Assembly (NCBI RefSeq): GCF_016920785.2
Contig: NW_024609881.1
Span: 47,834,710-47,898,709 of the forward strand
DNA: 64,000 nt
Direction: 5' to 3'
Origin: Ixodes scapularis
Taxonomy: Eukaryota > Arthropoda > Arachnida > Ixodida > Ixodidae
In this document: positions 1 to 10,138 of the stretch, one piece after another
Numbering within the stretch: the first letter of the stretch is position 1
Layout: each line of letters opens with the position of its first letter
Made by a program: the position numbers and the translations under genes
Notes under the pieces: generated by a model
What the model saw: the letters and a program-made list of their open reading frames with translations, nothing else
The model's database searches: none
What the model was told of the DNA's origin: nothing

Positions 1-1573
1 CGCTTGTATCGAAGTAACATTGTACCGACCAAAATGCATGCATTTTTAACCGGATTATTTGAAGCGTATCGGCAGGCGACCACACTTATTACAAAGGCCA
101 CGGTGCCCAAAGCACGCAAGCCTACGCGGGGGCACATGGAGACCCTTGCGTTCCCTCTCCCTTCTCCACTAAGGCAAACGGCAAACTGGGAAAGCGGTAA
201 ACGAGAAATCGGGGTAAAGAAGTGACAGAGGGCACAGCGTGCAGAGTGCCGCTTCCGATGTTGATGCGCCGACATGGGGACGGGGTGAGGGAGCAGCGGC
301 GCAGCGGGTGCAGCGTCCACGTTCCAATGCTAGTCAAGGCGCTCGCGGCTGATGCTTCTCGACTCCTGTTGGAATTGGGTCAAGGGAGCAATGGAGCCCG
401 GAGGAGATCTTGCCTCTAAAAGCCCCTGACGCATGTGCCTGCGAGGTACTACGTGCACATGTGTGTCGTATGGGAAATTGGGTGTGTGTTCATAAAGTCA
501 CTTAGATCTGCGAGGTTGAGAAAAGTGGCCAACCTAAGTCTAAAAGTGCTAAAGAATCCGGCATTCCGGCATCGGCTGTTTGACACTGTCCAACATTTTG
601 CAGAACAAGCAAGGTATGGGACGGTTTCGAGAAGTTTCTCGTGCAAGGGAAAGCGCGCCCGCGACTCGGAAGATGAAAAATCGCCAACTGCTTCGCGACC
701 GTCGAATTTTCTCTCGTGAGCTGGCTTGCTGAGCCGGCACATGATTCCCAGAGCTGCAACAATCTCTACAGAAGCACGTGAAAACATGTTGGCAAAGCCA
801 CCGAGGATAACTCTGATTCGTTCGCTCTTGGCGATGTGAACGTTCCCGTTGTTGCTCCTGCCACAGATGCTGCGATCCTAGACCTTGCATGCGACCAGGG
901 TAAACAGGAAGCAACGTCGGAGAGGCGCCTTGGGAAACGCCGACGACTGCGGAGGTGCAAAACATCCACGGCTGCTTCGAAACAAGGTGGAGTGTAACAG
1001 CAGTGACAGTGTCACTGTGATGCCTGGAGCAGTTCGTGGAGAGCTGATGCCCGTGCTCGTGCTCTGTTCGTATTCCCCCTTCTTCGTCCTCATCCACTAG
1101 CAGCCAGGATCAGCTTGTAGACACAACATCCACCTAATTATTTTTTTATCTGGTAAAGCTGCTGCAAGGTTTGTTTCATCAAATAACTGGTCAGAGTGTA
1201 CCGTAGTGTTCCCATTCACCTTCAAAGCTGCTGGCACTGTTCATTGGGCTCTATTGCTTTTATTGAATTGCCGCTTGTATAGAATTTTTTCGCCGTCCCT
1301 AAATCGTATCCAATCAATGCATTATGTCTAATTTTAAAGAAAAAAAAGAAATATGAAACTTTTGTTTGTATAACCAAGCAATTCTATTGACAGCATTTCT
1401 TTGACAATATCTAGAAACATTTAAAAAGTAATTCTGGGCTATACATTTAATTAATACGAAAAAATTCAGTTAAATTTACACTAGAGCTGCTGTTCAAGAA
1501 GCATCCCTCACCCAAAGTACTCCTGATGCACGAGAGGAGAACTTCCACCCTTACTCTACCAAGTTACAATTTC
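1..1573. other. No recognisable gene
   Basis: Mixed-composition sequence. Several overlapping open frames exist, the longest being 182 codons on the minus strand at 549-1097, but they are compositionally random, overlap on both strands and show no family motif. From about 1130 onward the sequence is AT-rich. I see nothing I can assign. Confidence 0.6.
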
Positions 1574-1575
1574 TA

Positions 1576-1753
1576 TACACGTTTGCAAGTGCGGTCTCAG
1601 GGCACCGCTATCTTGCCCAGTGGGGTGCGCTAGGGCACGTCCATAATTCGATTATGATGCCTTAGCAAGGCTTTGTAATCGGATTAGGACGCATCTTAGC
1701 GTACCCTAGCGAGCAAGATGGCAGCGCCCTGAAGCCGGACTTGCAAACGTGTA
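1576..1753. mobile_element. Palindromic MITE with TA target duplication
   Basis: The two halves are inverted copies of each other. The left arm begins TACACGTTTGCAAGT and the right arm ends with its complement, and the similarity continues inward for more than 70 bp. TA dinucleotides at 1574-1575 and 1754-1755 flank it. That is the target-site signature of Tc1/mariner-type elements. There is no coding capacity, so this is a non-autonomous foldback copy. Confidence 0.7.
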
Positions 1754-1755
1754 TA

Positions 1756-4700
1756 CGAACCCCACCATCATGACAGCCACTTGGCATTAGGAGAAGAATC
1801 CCATAACCAAGAAAGGTTGGGCAGCAGTCAGCGTTTTGCAACACATACCACAAGCCCAACCTGATAAAATGGTCCCCTACACAACTAACAGGGAAGTCGT
1901 CAATGTGTAAGAATTAGGCATGATCAAACAACGATTATTGTGGCCTCCGTCTATCTGGGGTTGGGAGCCAACTTTGTGGAGGAGGGACGGTGCAGTGGAT
2001 TAACGGGGCCCGGTCAGAATATCTGAAGAGGATCCCATCATCATAGGCTTTTCTGAGGTTCTCTTCGAAAATCTATCAAAATAATTGTCATTGAAGGTTG
2101 CGGGAAGCATATCTACATTGCGGCCAACAGTGACCTGGTGGTCACAGACGTCGGGAGGCGGGAAGTAGCTGTCATATCCCCAGGGGCAAGCTGGCTGCTA
2201 TCTCTAAGGCTGTGCAGCTTTACCCCGATAACCAACCGCAACAAATGAGGCTGGAAGTTGGCGATGCACATGCAAACGCACATCAACACCTTGGTCAGGG
2301 GCACCTTATAAGAATGAGGATTTGTCAGCCGATTGCCATCCCAAGCTGCCGTCGGCAGAGGGTGGTTCAGGTTTTCCGAGCTAATGAGCAACGGGTCGGG
2401 CACTACACGCTCAACCACATGTCGTCTGGGGGAGCTGACTTTCAATGTGGTTGGCTCAGAGTGGGAACCCACCCGCCGACTGAGCATGGTTAAGATGTAC
2501 CCAAGAAAGGTACCCAATGGGAGCTCAAGATACCCACAAGAGCCCACCAGTTAAGCGAGCGGACGGTAGAAGCCAGGAAGGCTCTTGAGAAGCATTTCCA
2601 GGCCATAGGCCATTCGGGTCGATGGAAAAGCACCGAATGGCCCGTCGTGAGCAGGGCTTCAACAGCGGCTTTCTGAAGCTACAGATGGAAAGAGCAGCTG
2701 AAGCCCCACTGAAAAAACAAAATCGTATGAATTTTTTTTGGTATTATTATTGGACATTTTTTAATATAAGAATTCATATGATGTAGGCTTTCATATGAAA
2801 ATAATCTTGCGTTTTTTTGTTCCATATACATAGAAGAATTTATGAATATCATATAACTTTCTAAATCATGTACTGTCATTAGTTTTTAAATATTTTTTAA
2901 TCTGCATGCTCATTTGTTTTATAGCAACATGACGAAACAAGAAATTAGTGTGCTTAATCATGCAAAAGGTAACTATATGCAGGTGAGGAGGGATCAAAAG
3001 TTTATTTGCAGGGAGTTCATTCGTTCGGGAAGGGGGGGGGGGGGTGAAGCGAACAGGGAGCGTCAGGTATCACTTCTCTTTTGCGCCATTGTCTTGTAGT
3101 ATGCTCGCACTGTACTCGTGGACGAGTGCTGTCCTAGCTGAGACTGCTTTCTTGAATGTCCTTGTTCTTTGATATCATGTACATGACATAGGCATCTACA
3201 AAAGATTCACCAGAGGAGGTGGTCAAAATGCAATCATCAGGTGCAGGCCGCTCGACGAATGTTGAGCATAGTGGTATACCAGAAACTGACCATGTCATCT
3301 TTCTCTGCTATTCTCAGGTATACTTCAGTGTTCAAAAAATAGTATATCTGCTAGGGAGCTTCCCTAAACTTAAAATCAGTTAATGACTAACTGCACACTG
3401 CACCCAAAATGGCTTCTTAAATTTAAGCGCTCACAATCTCGCGTGTTCTCTTTGTCTGGAAGGCTCCTCCACCAGCGGAGAAATCTGGATACCACTATGC
3501 TGTAGTAATCAAGGACACACAGGGACAGTGCTGCCACATGGCTGTGCACCCTGTGGCAGCTCTGTCCCCATGTGCCCTTGCACAGACGAGTAGAACAGGA
3601 ACACTTTCTGTTGTCTGCTACAGAGTGGCGAGTTATATGCTGACTGCTGTCTACAGTAGCACATTTTTCTTTTTCTTCACTCACAACTTGAGGATAAAGA
3701 AAGGAGTTTTTCTGGTTTGCTGCTCATAACATTGTCCTATAGATGTTGTAAACGACTTATTTTTCGCAGGCCCAGCATTTCGCGATTTTGGTCAAAGCTG
3801 AAGTTTTGTAATAATTCACAAATTCTAATTTTCGCGACACGGTGGGATCTCGATATAGATTCTAATCTGGTTACATTTTACCGGAATTGTTTGCGAGACC
3901 TATTTTTTCAAAATTGTAGGAAATTTGCGAAATTCGCGGAGATTAGGTCTTGACGAAAATTAAGTCGTTCACAGTAACCATAAAATTTTGTTATCAAAGA
4001 TTTTTGTTTTTCATTCGTAATTTTCTGGAGGGACCCACAAAATGCGAAATTCAGAAAAAATAGTATGTGGCCACAACATCAGCCTTGTATTTAAGCACAT
4101 TTACGGCTGGACGGGAATGCAGTAAGTGACATTAAATCAAATAATTTTAATAGAAGAAACAGTGTTATGATTTAAAGATATAAAACAGGTCACAAGCTGC
4201 TGTTATTTCTGCATAGCTTTAATTCCATTCATGTTGATTAACAATCTAGCATAAAATTGGTCCAAAAATCCCCCGTTTTCAGTTTTATAAAGTACTGGTC
4301 TATGTTCGGTCAAGAAAGTTATGTCAATAGTTGCGCTCACTTCTCAGAGCCGCCATTTTTTGTTGGTGCGATGTCTAAAGTTTTCCTCCCTGCCTTCCTT
4401 GGAGAACCTTCTGCTCTATAAGCCTGTTACGCAGCGCTTGACCAGCTCCCCCTCTTGTACAACATTCGCATGCGTATTTGCAAAAACCTAGAGTCTGTCA
4501 TTTTGTCGGTGGTGATGATTGGTTGGATTTTCTCCCGGGGAACAATAATTCCCCCACCCAGGTCAACCTGCAGATAAGAGATAATTAAGATATTAGTCTC
4601 TAGACAAAAAACAAAAATGCATCTATACAAACCCTGCGGGAGCTGCAAAAAGCATGTATAAATTAATGTATTATTCAAATTACTCTCCCCCCCCCCCCCC

Positions 4701-4830
4701 AATCTGTAGGTATATACACCTTTCCAAGAAACTCAACCGCAGGGGCCACAAACCGTTTTCGAGCCCAGTCACTGGGTTTGAGGCTAGACTCTGCGGGCTT
4801 CCAGCTCCGATTCCCGCAGACCATGTTCGT
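1756..4830. other. Non-coding, AT-rich, unassigned
   Basis: A 144-codon minus-strand frame (2113-2547) and a short plus-strand frame (2333-2554) show no recognisable domain. The rest is AT-rich with a 13-base G run at 3032-3044 and a 14-base C run at 4687-4700. I see no gene or clear element ends. Confidence 0.55.
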
Positions 4831-4984
4831 ACATGAACATGACACAGAAATACTTTGCTCTCGGCAAAAGGGTTTATTCCCTCACTTATTGCCTGGGGGG
4901 TTTCGGGATCGGGGGACGGTCATCAGCAAGGCCGAGGTAGAGTCCGCTGCCGATGCAGCTTCTCCGAGTCCCAGCGGTGGTCGT

Positions 4985-5127
4985 CCACATTGAGTCATGG
5001 GGACGTCGTCAACCCCCGGTCACAGTCCCAGTTTCGCGGCGCTGACATTAGCGTCGCCACCATCAGCGGCGCTGTGTATAGCGTCGCCACCGGCAGCAGC
5101 GCTTGGGTGGTGGGGGGCTCTCATTAA
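4985..5127 (+). repeat. GC-rich dispersed repeat, copy 1
   Basis: This stretch shares GACGTCGTCAACCCCCGG and, about 90 bases later, GGTGGGGGGCTCTCATTA with the complement of 7155-7245. It also contains two tandem copies of a 30-bp unit (5036-5065 and 5066-5095) containing GCGGCGCTG and TAGCGTCGCCACC. It is probably the end of an unidentified transposable element. Confidence 0.5.
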
Positions 5128-6723
5128 TACAAAAATACAAATATAGAACTTTGTTCGCTAACAGTAATTTCAACAAAACGTCTTCACCGCACCATGAAAA
5201 TAAAATGCAATTTATTTTATATATTTATTTCTGTTCGTTCTGTTTTCGGTCTAAAAACGAAACTCTAAACCGACCCGCTGGCCTCGCCGGTGCCCTGGAA
5301 GACGCCGCTGCCTCCTCCCCCCTCGCTCTAACCTCGCCCAAATTTGAAATTTCGTAACGGCGGACGGCGGCGTCGCGTGGTTTTGTTTACCCAAGGGTCG
5401 TGCGAGCGTGGTTTCGCGCTCCGGCGTTCCGCGCGCCTGTCGAACTCGATGGATATTTTGGTGCGAACTTTCAGAGACTGTTGAGAGGTGCATTTTACGT
5501 GGCCATATCCCGATGGTGCACGAACAGCGCAAATGCCAAGACCACAAGTATTTGTTTGTTCATTTTTTTTTTGTTTTTTCAAGAAAAGGCAGGTGAGTAT
5601 CTATCTCCCGTACTCAGTTTTATTTGCTCAGCGAACTTGCCATTAAACTTTTGCTGCCCATATCTGTTAGTTTGCAGGCTCGTTCTCGCAGTAAAAACAT
5701 ATGCTTTCCCCCGAACAAGTACGGTTTTAATGAAGTGAATGGTATACACTCAGCCCCACTTCGATTTGTGCACAACTGCTTATTTAAAGTGTAACAATTG
5801 GGTTTAATCTTGAAAATGGTCTTTGGCGGTCCTCGAACAGACGGAGGATAATAAAAAGAAAGAATGAGGCTTCCTATATATTAATTTGAAGTTTCATTTA
5901 TTTCTGCATGGTTCCGGGTGCGACAACGGCATTATGTCATTAGTTTGTTCTCTGTAGACATACGTTTTTTTTGTTTTAAATCAGTTTAAAATTTTAAACA
6001 TCATGACCACATTGTCATTACAGATGCTGGGACATATGGAACGAGCATTTGAACGTTGTCTCAAGGAGGAAGAAAGCTTCGGACACTTCGTGGTTCCCAA
6101 CCAGTTATACAGCCTGTTGAGTGCCAACATTTTTCGAAGCTTTATTTCACATTTTCATCTTGCTTGCGTGAGAAGCTTTGAATATGTAAAAATGAAGCTA
6201 ATGATTGCTAGGGGCCACCTAAGTGGCTTATATTTCTTAAATCAGTGAACAACTTTACTTTCAGTGAACAGCTGATCCAACTTGGCATGTTGAATGCGTA
6301 ATTATGTGGGTCAATGTGTACAGTACACTTGTAAAGACATATGTTAGTGACCATTCCCAAGAAGTGATAGTGATAAAATTAGAGATAAAGCCCATTCCCA
6401 AGAAGGTGTGCGGCGCCACATGTAATAATGAAGTGATGAGGTCGCGCACAGATGACAGAGAGGTGGTGGCGATGTGAAACTGGAGCTTGTGGGCGATGTT
6501 GACGAAATGATTTTGTCAATGATTTATTTTCGCGCGTATGCAAGTGCAGTGCTGTACTTAATTCCGTTTTAGCATCTGTGCAATAAATGTGCCTCGAAAT
6601 ATTTCGGTCGCAGCTCTGGATTCCTTACTGGACGGCAAGACGCCTCGAAACAGAGGAACAACGAACACACATGACTACGCACCTTATACAGCTGAAAGCG
6701 AAATCGCACATCGTATATTACGT
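5128..6723. other. Unassigned; no supported gene
   Basis: The GC-rich part (5250-5480) has overlapping short open frames on both strands with no recognisable family. After 5600 the sequence is AT-rich. A plus-strand frame of 81 codons at 6003-6248 shows no motif. Nothing can be assigned. Confidence 0.5.
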
Positions 6724-6725
6724 TA

Positions 6726-6868
6726 GGGACTTTTAGCGAACTGTTACCGTGTTCCACGTACTGCACTATCGGAGCCTTTGAATACCGTGACAGCGGGGCG
6801 CGCACTTAAAAGCATGCTTCAAAGGCTCCGATAGTGCGGTACGCGGAACACGGTTTGCTAAAAGTCCC
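6726..6868. mobile_element. Palindromic MITE with TA target duplication
   Basis: Two inverted arms of about 55 bp begin GGGACTTTTAGC and end GCTAAAAGTCCC, with the complementary blocks CTATCGGAGCCTTTGAA and TTCAAAGGCTCCGATAG near the centre. TA flanks both ends (6724-6725 and 6869-6870). It is non-coding and resembles a non-autonomous Tc1/mariner-type foldback element. Confidence 0.7.
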
Positions 6869-7154
6869 TATTATTACACTACCGGGACCGGGCGTGATGC
6901 TCAGGAGCCTGAATCCAGGCTCCAGCACGACCCCGAAGCGATCCATACGAGAACCACCCTACAAAAACAGAGAGGCGCCATGTTGGATTCTTTACGGCTT
7001 GGCTTAGAAACGGCTTCAAAGTAGGCTACTACGTCCCAAACGTGTTTATAGAAGTCGTTTTGAAAAGTAAGCCAGATATTTTATTAATAGCATGGTTAGC
7101 TCTTAATATAATTTTACAATTTACTGAATATAAAATAATAAGTTAACTCGTTCA

Positions 7155-7245
7155 AGTAATGAGAGCCCCCCACCACGGACGAGGAATTCGGCGCTACTGT
7201 ACAAAACTCGACTTCATTGGCCCTATGGAAAATGTCCGGGGGTTG
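7155..7245 (-). repeat. GC-rich dispersed repeat, copy 2 (inverted)
   Basis: Read on the minus strand, this contains the same two blocks as 4985-5127 (GACGTCAACCCCCGG and GGTGGGGGGCTCTCATTA) at similar spacing. The two copies lie in opposite orientation about 2.1 kb apart. Confidence 0.5.
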
Positions 7246-7888
7246 ACGTCGTCGTCTAGGGTCGCTGTCTGGTCCGTTTGTCGAGTTCGCCACTCGACGT
7301 AGTGCCCGCACTTCCTGCGCCAGCGTCCCTCGCCGTCCGAGCTCGCCTCCGTGACTTGTTGATCCCCAAGTCAGCAGCAAGAAAGGCCACCCTTTGTCTC
7401 GCCTCCCCTTTTAAAAATTTCCTGGCTTTGTCCTTCCAACCGTCCAATCGGGAACCTTGCCGCGAGCCGACCCTCCGGCTCAAGCGCTGGGTGAGGGAGC
7501 GCTTGCCCCGTTCCTCCCGGAGGGCTCGGACATTCTACGACAGGACGGCGGCGGGAAGCGGGAAGGTCACGGGAAACGTGGGAACGCCCGACAGGACGGC
7601 GGTGGAAAGTCGCGAGGTCACGGGGAACGGGGGGCCGGGGAGAGCGTCTCCACAACTCTCACCGGCATCCCTGCTAACCCTAACCGAGTGGACTGTGATT
7701 TCGATAGGTGCAGCCTGCTTAGGTGGAGGCTGCACCTATCGACGACTTTTCGGCTAAATTCTCGTCTTTTTCCACTGTATTTTGCTTCATGGTGTATATG
7801 TTTTCCCGAAAACATTGTACCAAATTAAAAAAAGAAACAAAACAAAAAACTATATTTTTGTTGGGTACGCTCGCGACAGAACAAATGC
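7246..7888 (+). other. GC-rich leader upstream of nucleoprotein-like ORF
   Basis: A GC-rich region turns abruptly AT-rich at about 7750. It holds two tandem 51-bp units starting at 7539 and 7590 (GACAGGACGGCGGYGG). It also holds a perfect 15-bp inverted repeat, CGATAGGTGCAGCCT (7702-7716), pairing with 7727-7741. A TATA-like stretch is at about 7849-7856, roughly 35 bases before the next ATG. It may be the 5' region of the downstream gene, but no promoter can be proven. Confidence 0.4.
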
Positions 7889-8411
7889 ATGGCAAAGTCC
7901 AGCTTGTCTGAAACTTGGAGAGACGAAGTTTCTAAAGCAGACTTTTTGCAACAAAAGGGTGACACCAGGGGAGCTGAAGCCGCCAAGGAGTCACTTCGGC
8001 GGAAGTATCAGTCACTAACGGGGAAAGGGGCCTCTGGAATTGTCAAGCTTGAACAGTGGCTGAACCAGAGTTTTGACAGCTGGCTAAAGGCTGTAAAAGC
8101 ACGTGGTGAGGTCAATGAGGTCCGTGAGGGACAAAAGTGGACCTCTAGAACCCCAGCTCTCCTCTCGAAGCCAGGTCCACAGAGACCTTCTCGGCCGTCA
8201 GAGCCCAGTCAAGGAGAAGCCGGCCCCAGCAGTAGGCCTGGGGTCCCAGAAGAGTTAGGAGAGCAGAAGGCCAAGGAGGCCACTAAAGAGGCCTCCGAAG
8301 AGTGGGAGGAGCTTGAAAGCCAAGCCAAAGAAGAAGAGAGGGCTAGAGAACTAGCAAGAGAAGAGGAGGAGAAGAAGGAAGAAGAGAGGAGAAAGGAGGA
8401 AGAAAAGAGAG
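7889..8411 (+). CDS. N-terminal coiled-coil module fused to viral N-like frame
   Basis: An open frame starts at ATG 7889, with another ATG 4 bases upstream in a different frame. The first ~95 residues form a compact, moderately charged region (motifs DFLQQKGDTRG, LTGKGASGIVKLEQWLNQ). A Pro/Ser-rich linker of about 40 residues follows. Then comes a long Glu/Lys/Arg segment with the heptad character of a charged coiled coil. I do not recognise the N-terminal domain. The coiled-coil register continues in another frame after about 8400-8412, inside pure purine sequence, so this and the next entry look like two halves of one former protein. The break may be a real mutation or an assembly error in a low-complexity tract. 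The origin of this module (host or viral) is unknown. Confidence 0.5.
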
Positions 8412-9569
8412 GACGAGGAGAAGAGAGAAGAGAAGAAGAAGGAAGAAGAAGAAAAGAAGAAGAGGAGAGAAGAGGAGGAGAAGAAGAAAGAAGAGAAGAA
8501 GAAGGAGGAGGAGAAGAGAAAGGAGGTGAAGAAGGCTCTCGAAAGAGAGCAAGCAAAGAGGGAGGAGGCCAAGAGAGCCGCTCCCAGACAGCCCTTCATG
8601 GCAGAAGCAAGGGCTCAAGAGCTGGCCGCCGCCCAGCAAGAGGCGGGTCCCAGCGCCGAGGCTGTGTACGCCCGGCGGCTGAGGCAGGCCCCAGAGTGCA
8701 CAGAAGCGCTCAAACAGATCGTGGAAAAGGCATGCCATGCCCTTGGCATCAGCGCAGCGGAGGAGAGGGACGAGGAGGGGGCCGAGACATGGGGCACCGT
8801 CCTTCGGGAGCTGGGGGACTTTACAGTCTCCGAGGACATCGTGGCTGAGTTGAAGTCAGCCTACGAATATCAGGGTTTCGACGCCCGTCTGATAGCCCAG
8901 CAGATGAAAAGAGCTGGGGTCAGTGCCCTCCACAGACAGGAGGGAGCGAAGGCCGGGGCCTTCATGGACCGCCTCACGCTAGTCGTGATTGGCCTCATGC
9001 GTGGGGCCAATCTCGACAAGGTGAGAAAGGGGATGAAAGAGGCCAACAGGGCCAACTTTGACATCCTCGTCAAGCACTTCGGCATTCAGTCGAAGCCGGT
9101 CGACTCGGCCGCCATCACCCTTCCAAGGGTGATTGCTGCCTTCCCGGGCATGGCGATGGATGTCCTCAAGATCATCGAGCTGGGCCCTGTGCGGCACTCC
9201 ACCATGACCAACATGGTGGCAGGCTACCCGAGAGCCTTGATGTTCTCGGCCTTCCCTTCCCTGATCCCGAGAGGCGTTGAGGGCGTGACGGAGGCGCTGC
9301 TGTCAGCGTACCTTCTCTTCCAGCACCAGGTTAGCCTGGTCATCAACCCCGACTATCCCAAGTGGGATCTCCAGAAACAAAGATCGTCTCTGGAGGGCTT
9401 CGCACGTGCTGCCATGGACAGCGACTACGTGACGCAGCGCCAGCGGGTGTTGAGGCTGGTGGAGGAGGGCTGGCTCTCGGTGGACCAGGAGAGGAAGGTG
9501 GTGTCCCTGACCCCGGCCATCGCTGACGTTGTCAACGCCGCCGCCGTCCAGTACCAGACCAGAAAATAG
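8412..9569 (+). CDS. Endogenous phlebovirus-like nucleoprotein (EVE)
   Basis: An open frame without a stop runs from 8355 to 9569. After about 85 residues of coiled coil, a domain of roughly 260 residues matches the layout of phenuivirus/phlebovirus nucleoproteins. Visible landmarks are YQGFDARLI near the start of the core, ITLPRVIAAFPG in the middle, then GYPRALMFSAFPSLIPRG, and VINPDYPKW near the end. In these viruses N coats genomic RNA. The core length agrees with the family's usual 240-260 residues. The sequence sits among host transposons and lacks other viral genes, so it is an endogenous viral copy. The coding part has no in-frame stop despite its repeat-rich surroundings, which suggests recent integration or retained function. 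The only break is the frame change near 8.4 kb. I make no claim about RNA binding. Confidence 0.75.
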   Translation, partial: DEEKREEKKKEEEEKKKRREEEEKKKEEKKKEEEKRKEVKKALEREQAKREEAKRAAPRQPFMAEARAQELAAAQQEAGPSAEAVYARRLRQAPECTEALKQIVEKACHALGISAAEERDEEGAETWGTVLRELGDFTVSEDIVAELKSAYEYQGFDARLIAQQMKRAGVSALHRQEGAKAGAFMDRLTLVVIGLMRGANLDKVRKGMKEANRANFDILVKHFGIQSKPVDSAAITLPRVIAAFPGMAMDVLKIIELGPVRHSTMTNMVAGYPRALMFSAFPSLIPRGVEGVTEALLSAYLLFQHQVSLVINPDYPKWDLQKQRSSLEGFARAAMDSDYVTQRQRVLRLVEEGWLSVDQERKVVSLTPAIADVVNAAAVQYQTRK

Positions 9570-9620
9570 TCCTTCTTAGGACTAAACGCTCCTGCTCCTT
9601 GTGGTCTGGTACGGGGCGAG

Positions 9621-9984
9621 GGTGAGTGCTCCACCTAAATGAGTACCTACTACTAAAGCCCTTGTAGTAGTATGGCAGCGAGACACCTGCTTAGTGGTCC
9701 CTCCACAAATACCGCCTGGAGAGTAAGGTCCTCTTCGGAGATGAGCATGCTAGCTATAAAGCCTGTCATAAAGTCCATTGACAGTATTGGCCCTCTTTTT
9801 GAGGACTTCCCATGTGGACAAAGGTGAGTGGCCACCAAAAGAGCACCTACACCAAAGACCAGGTGATAGTAAGGCAGCGAGACTCCTGCTCAGTGGTCCC
9901 TCCACGAAACCCAGTTGGAGAGTAAGGTACACACGCGTTCTACCATAAAGTCCATTGGTAGTATTGGCCAACTTTTTGTTTCAC
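9621..9984 (+). repeat. Two diverged direct repeats in the 3' flank
   Basis: Copy 1 (9621-9822) and copy 2 (9823-9984) both begin GGTGAGTG. They share GGCAGCGAGAC, AGTGGTCCCTCCAC, GGAGAGTAAGGT and CATAAAGTCCATTG in the same order. Copy 2 lacks about 40 bp. They lie directly after the nucleoprotein-like stop codon, so they form its 3' flank. The GGTGAGTG starts resemble splice donors, but that may be chance. Confidence 0.65.
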
Positions 9985-10132
9985 TTGTTCTTTTGTCTGT
10001 GTTGTATTTGTTGAAGTTGTTGAATGGGGGACCAGTCTTTGAGTGTCTAGTGTTTTGTGACAGTTGTACATTCTTCCGGCTTTGATGTAAATAACTGTTT
10101 TGTGTGCCTATTACTCCGGTGTACATAGTGTA

Positions 10133-10138
10133 AATAAA
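10133..10138 (+). terminator. AATAAA polyadenylation signal
   Basis: A canonical AATAAA lies about 560 bases after the nucleoprotein-like stop codon and is followed within 30 bases by GT-rich sequence. It could end a transcript covering the viral-like ORF. Transcription itself is not shown by the sequence. Confidence 0.4.

Noticed and set aside
549..1097. 182-codon minus-strand ORF at the window start
   Set aside because: Low-information composition, overlapping frames on the other strand, no motif and no splice or promoter context.
3032..4700. G-run and C-run as regulatory or G-quadruplex sites
   Set aside because: Single homopolymer runs are common in this genome and have no gene nearby.
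8209..8738. Ser/Leu/Phe-rich minus-strand ORFs up to 131 codons
   Set aside because: They are the complement of the polypurine coiled-coil tract of the real plus-strand frame.
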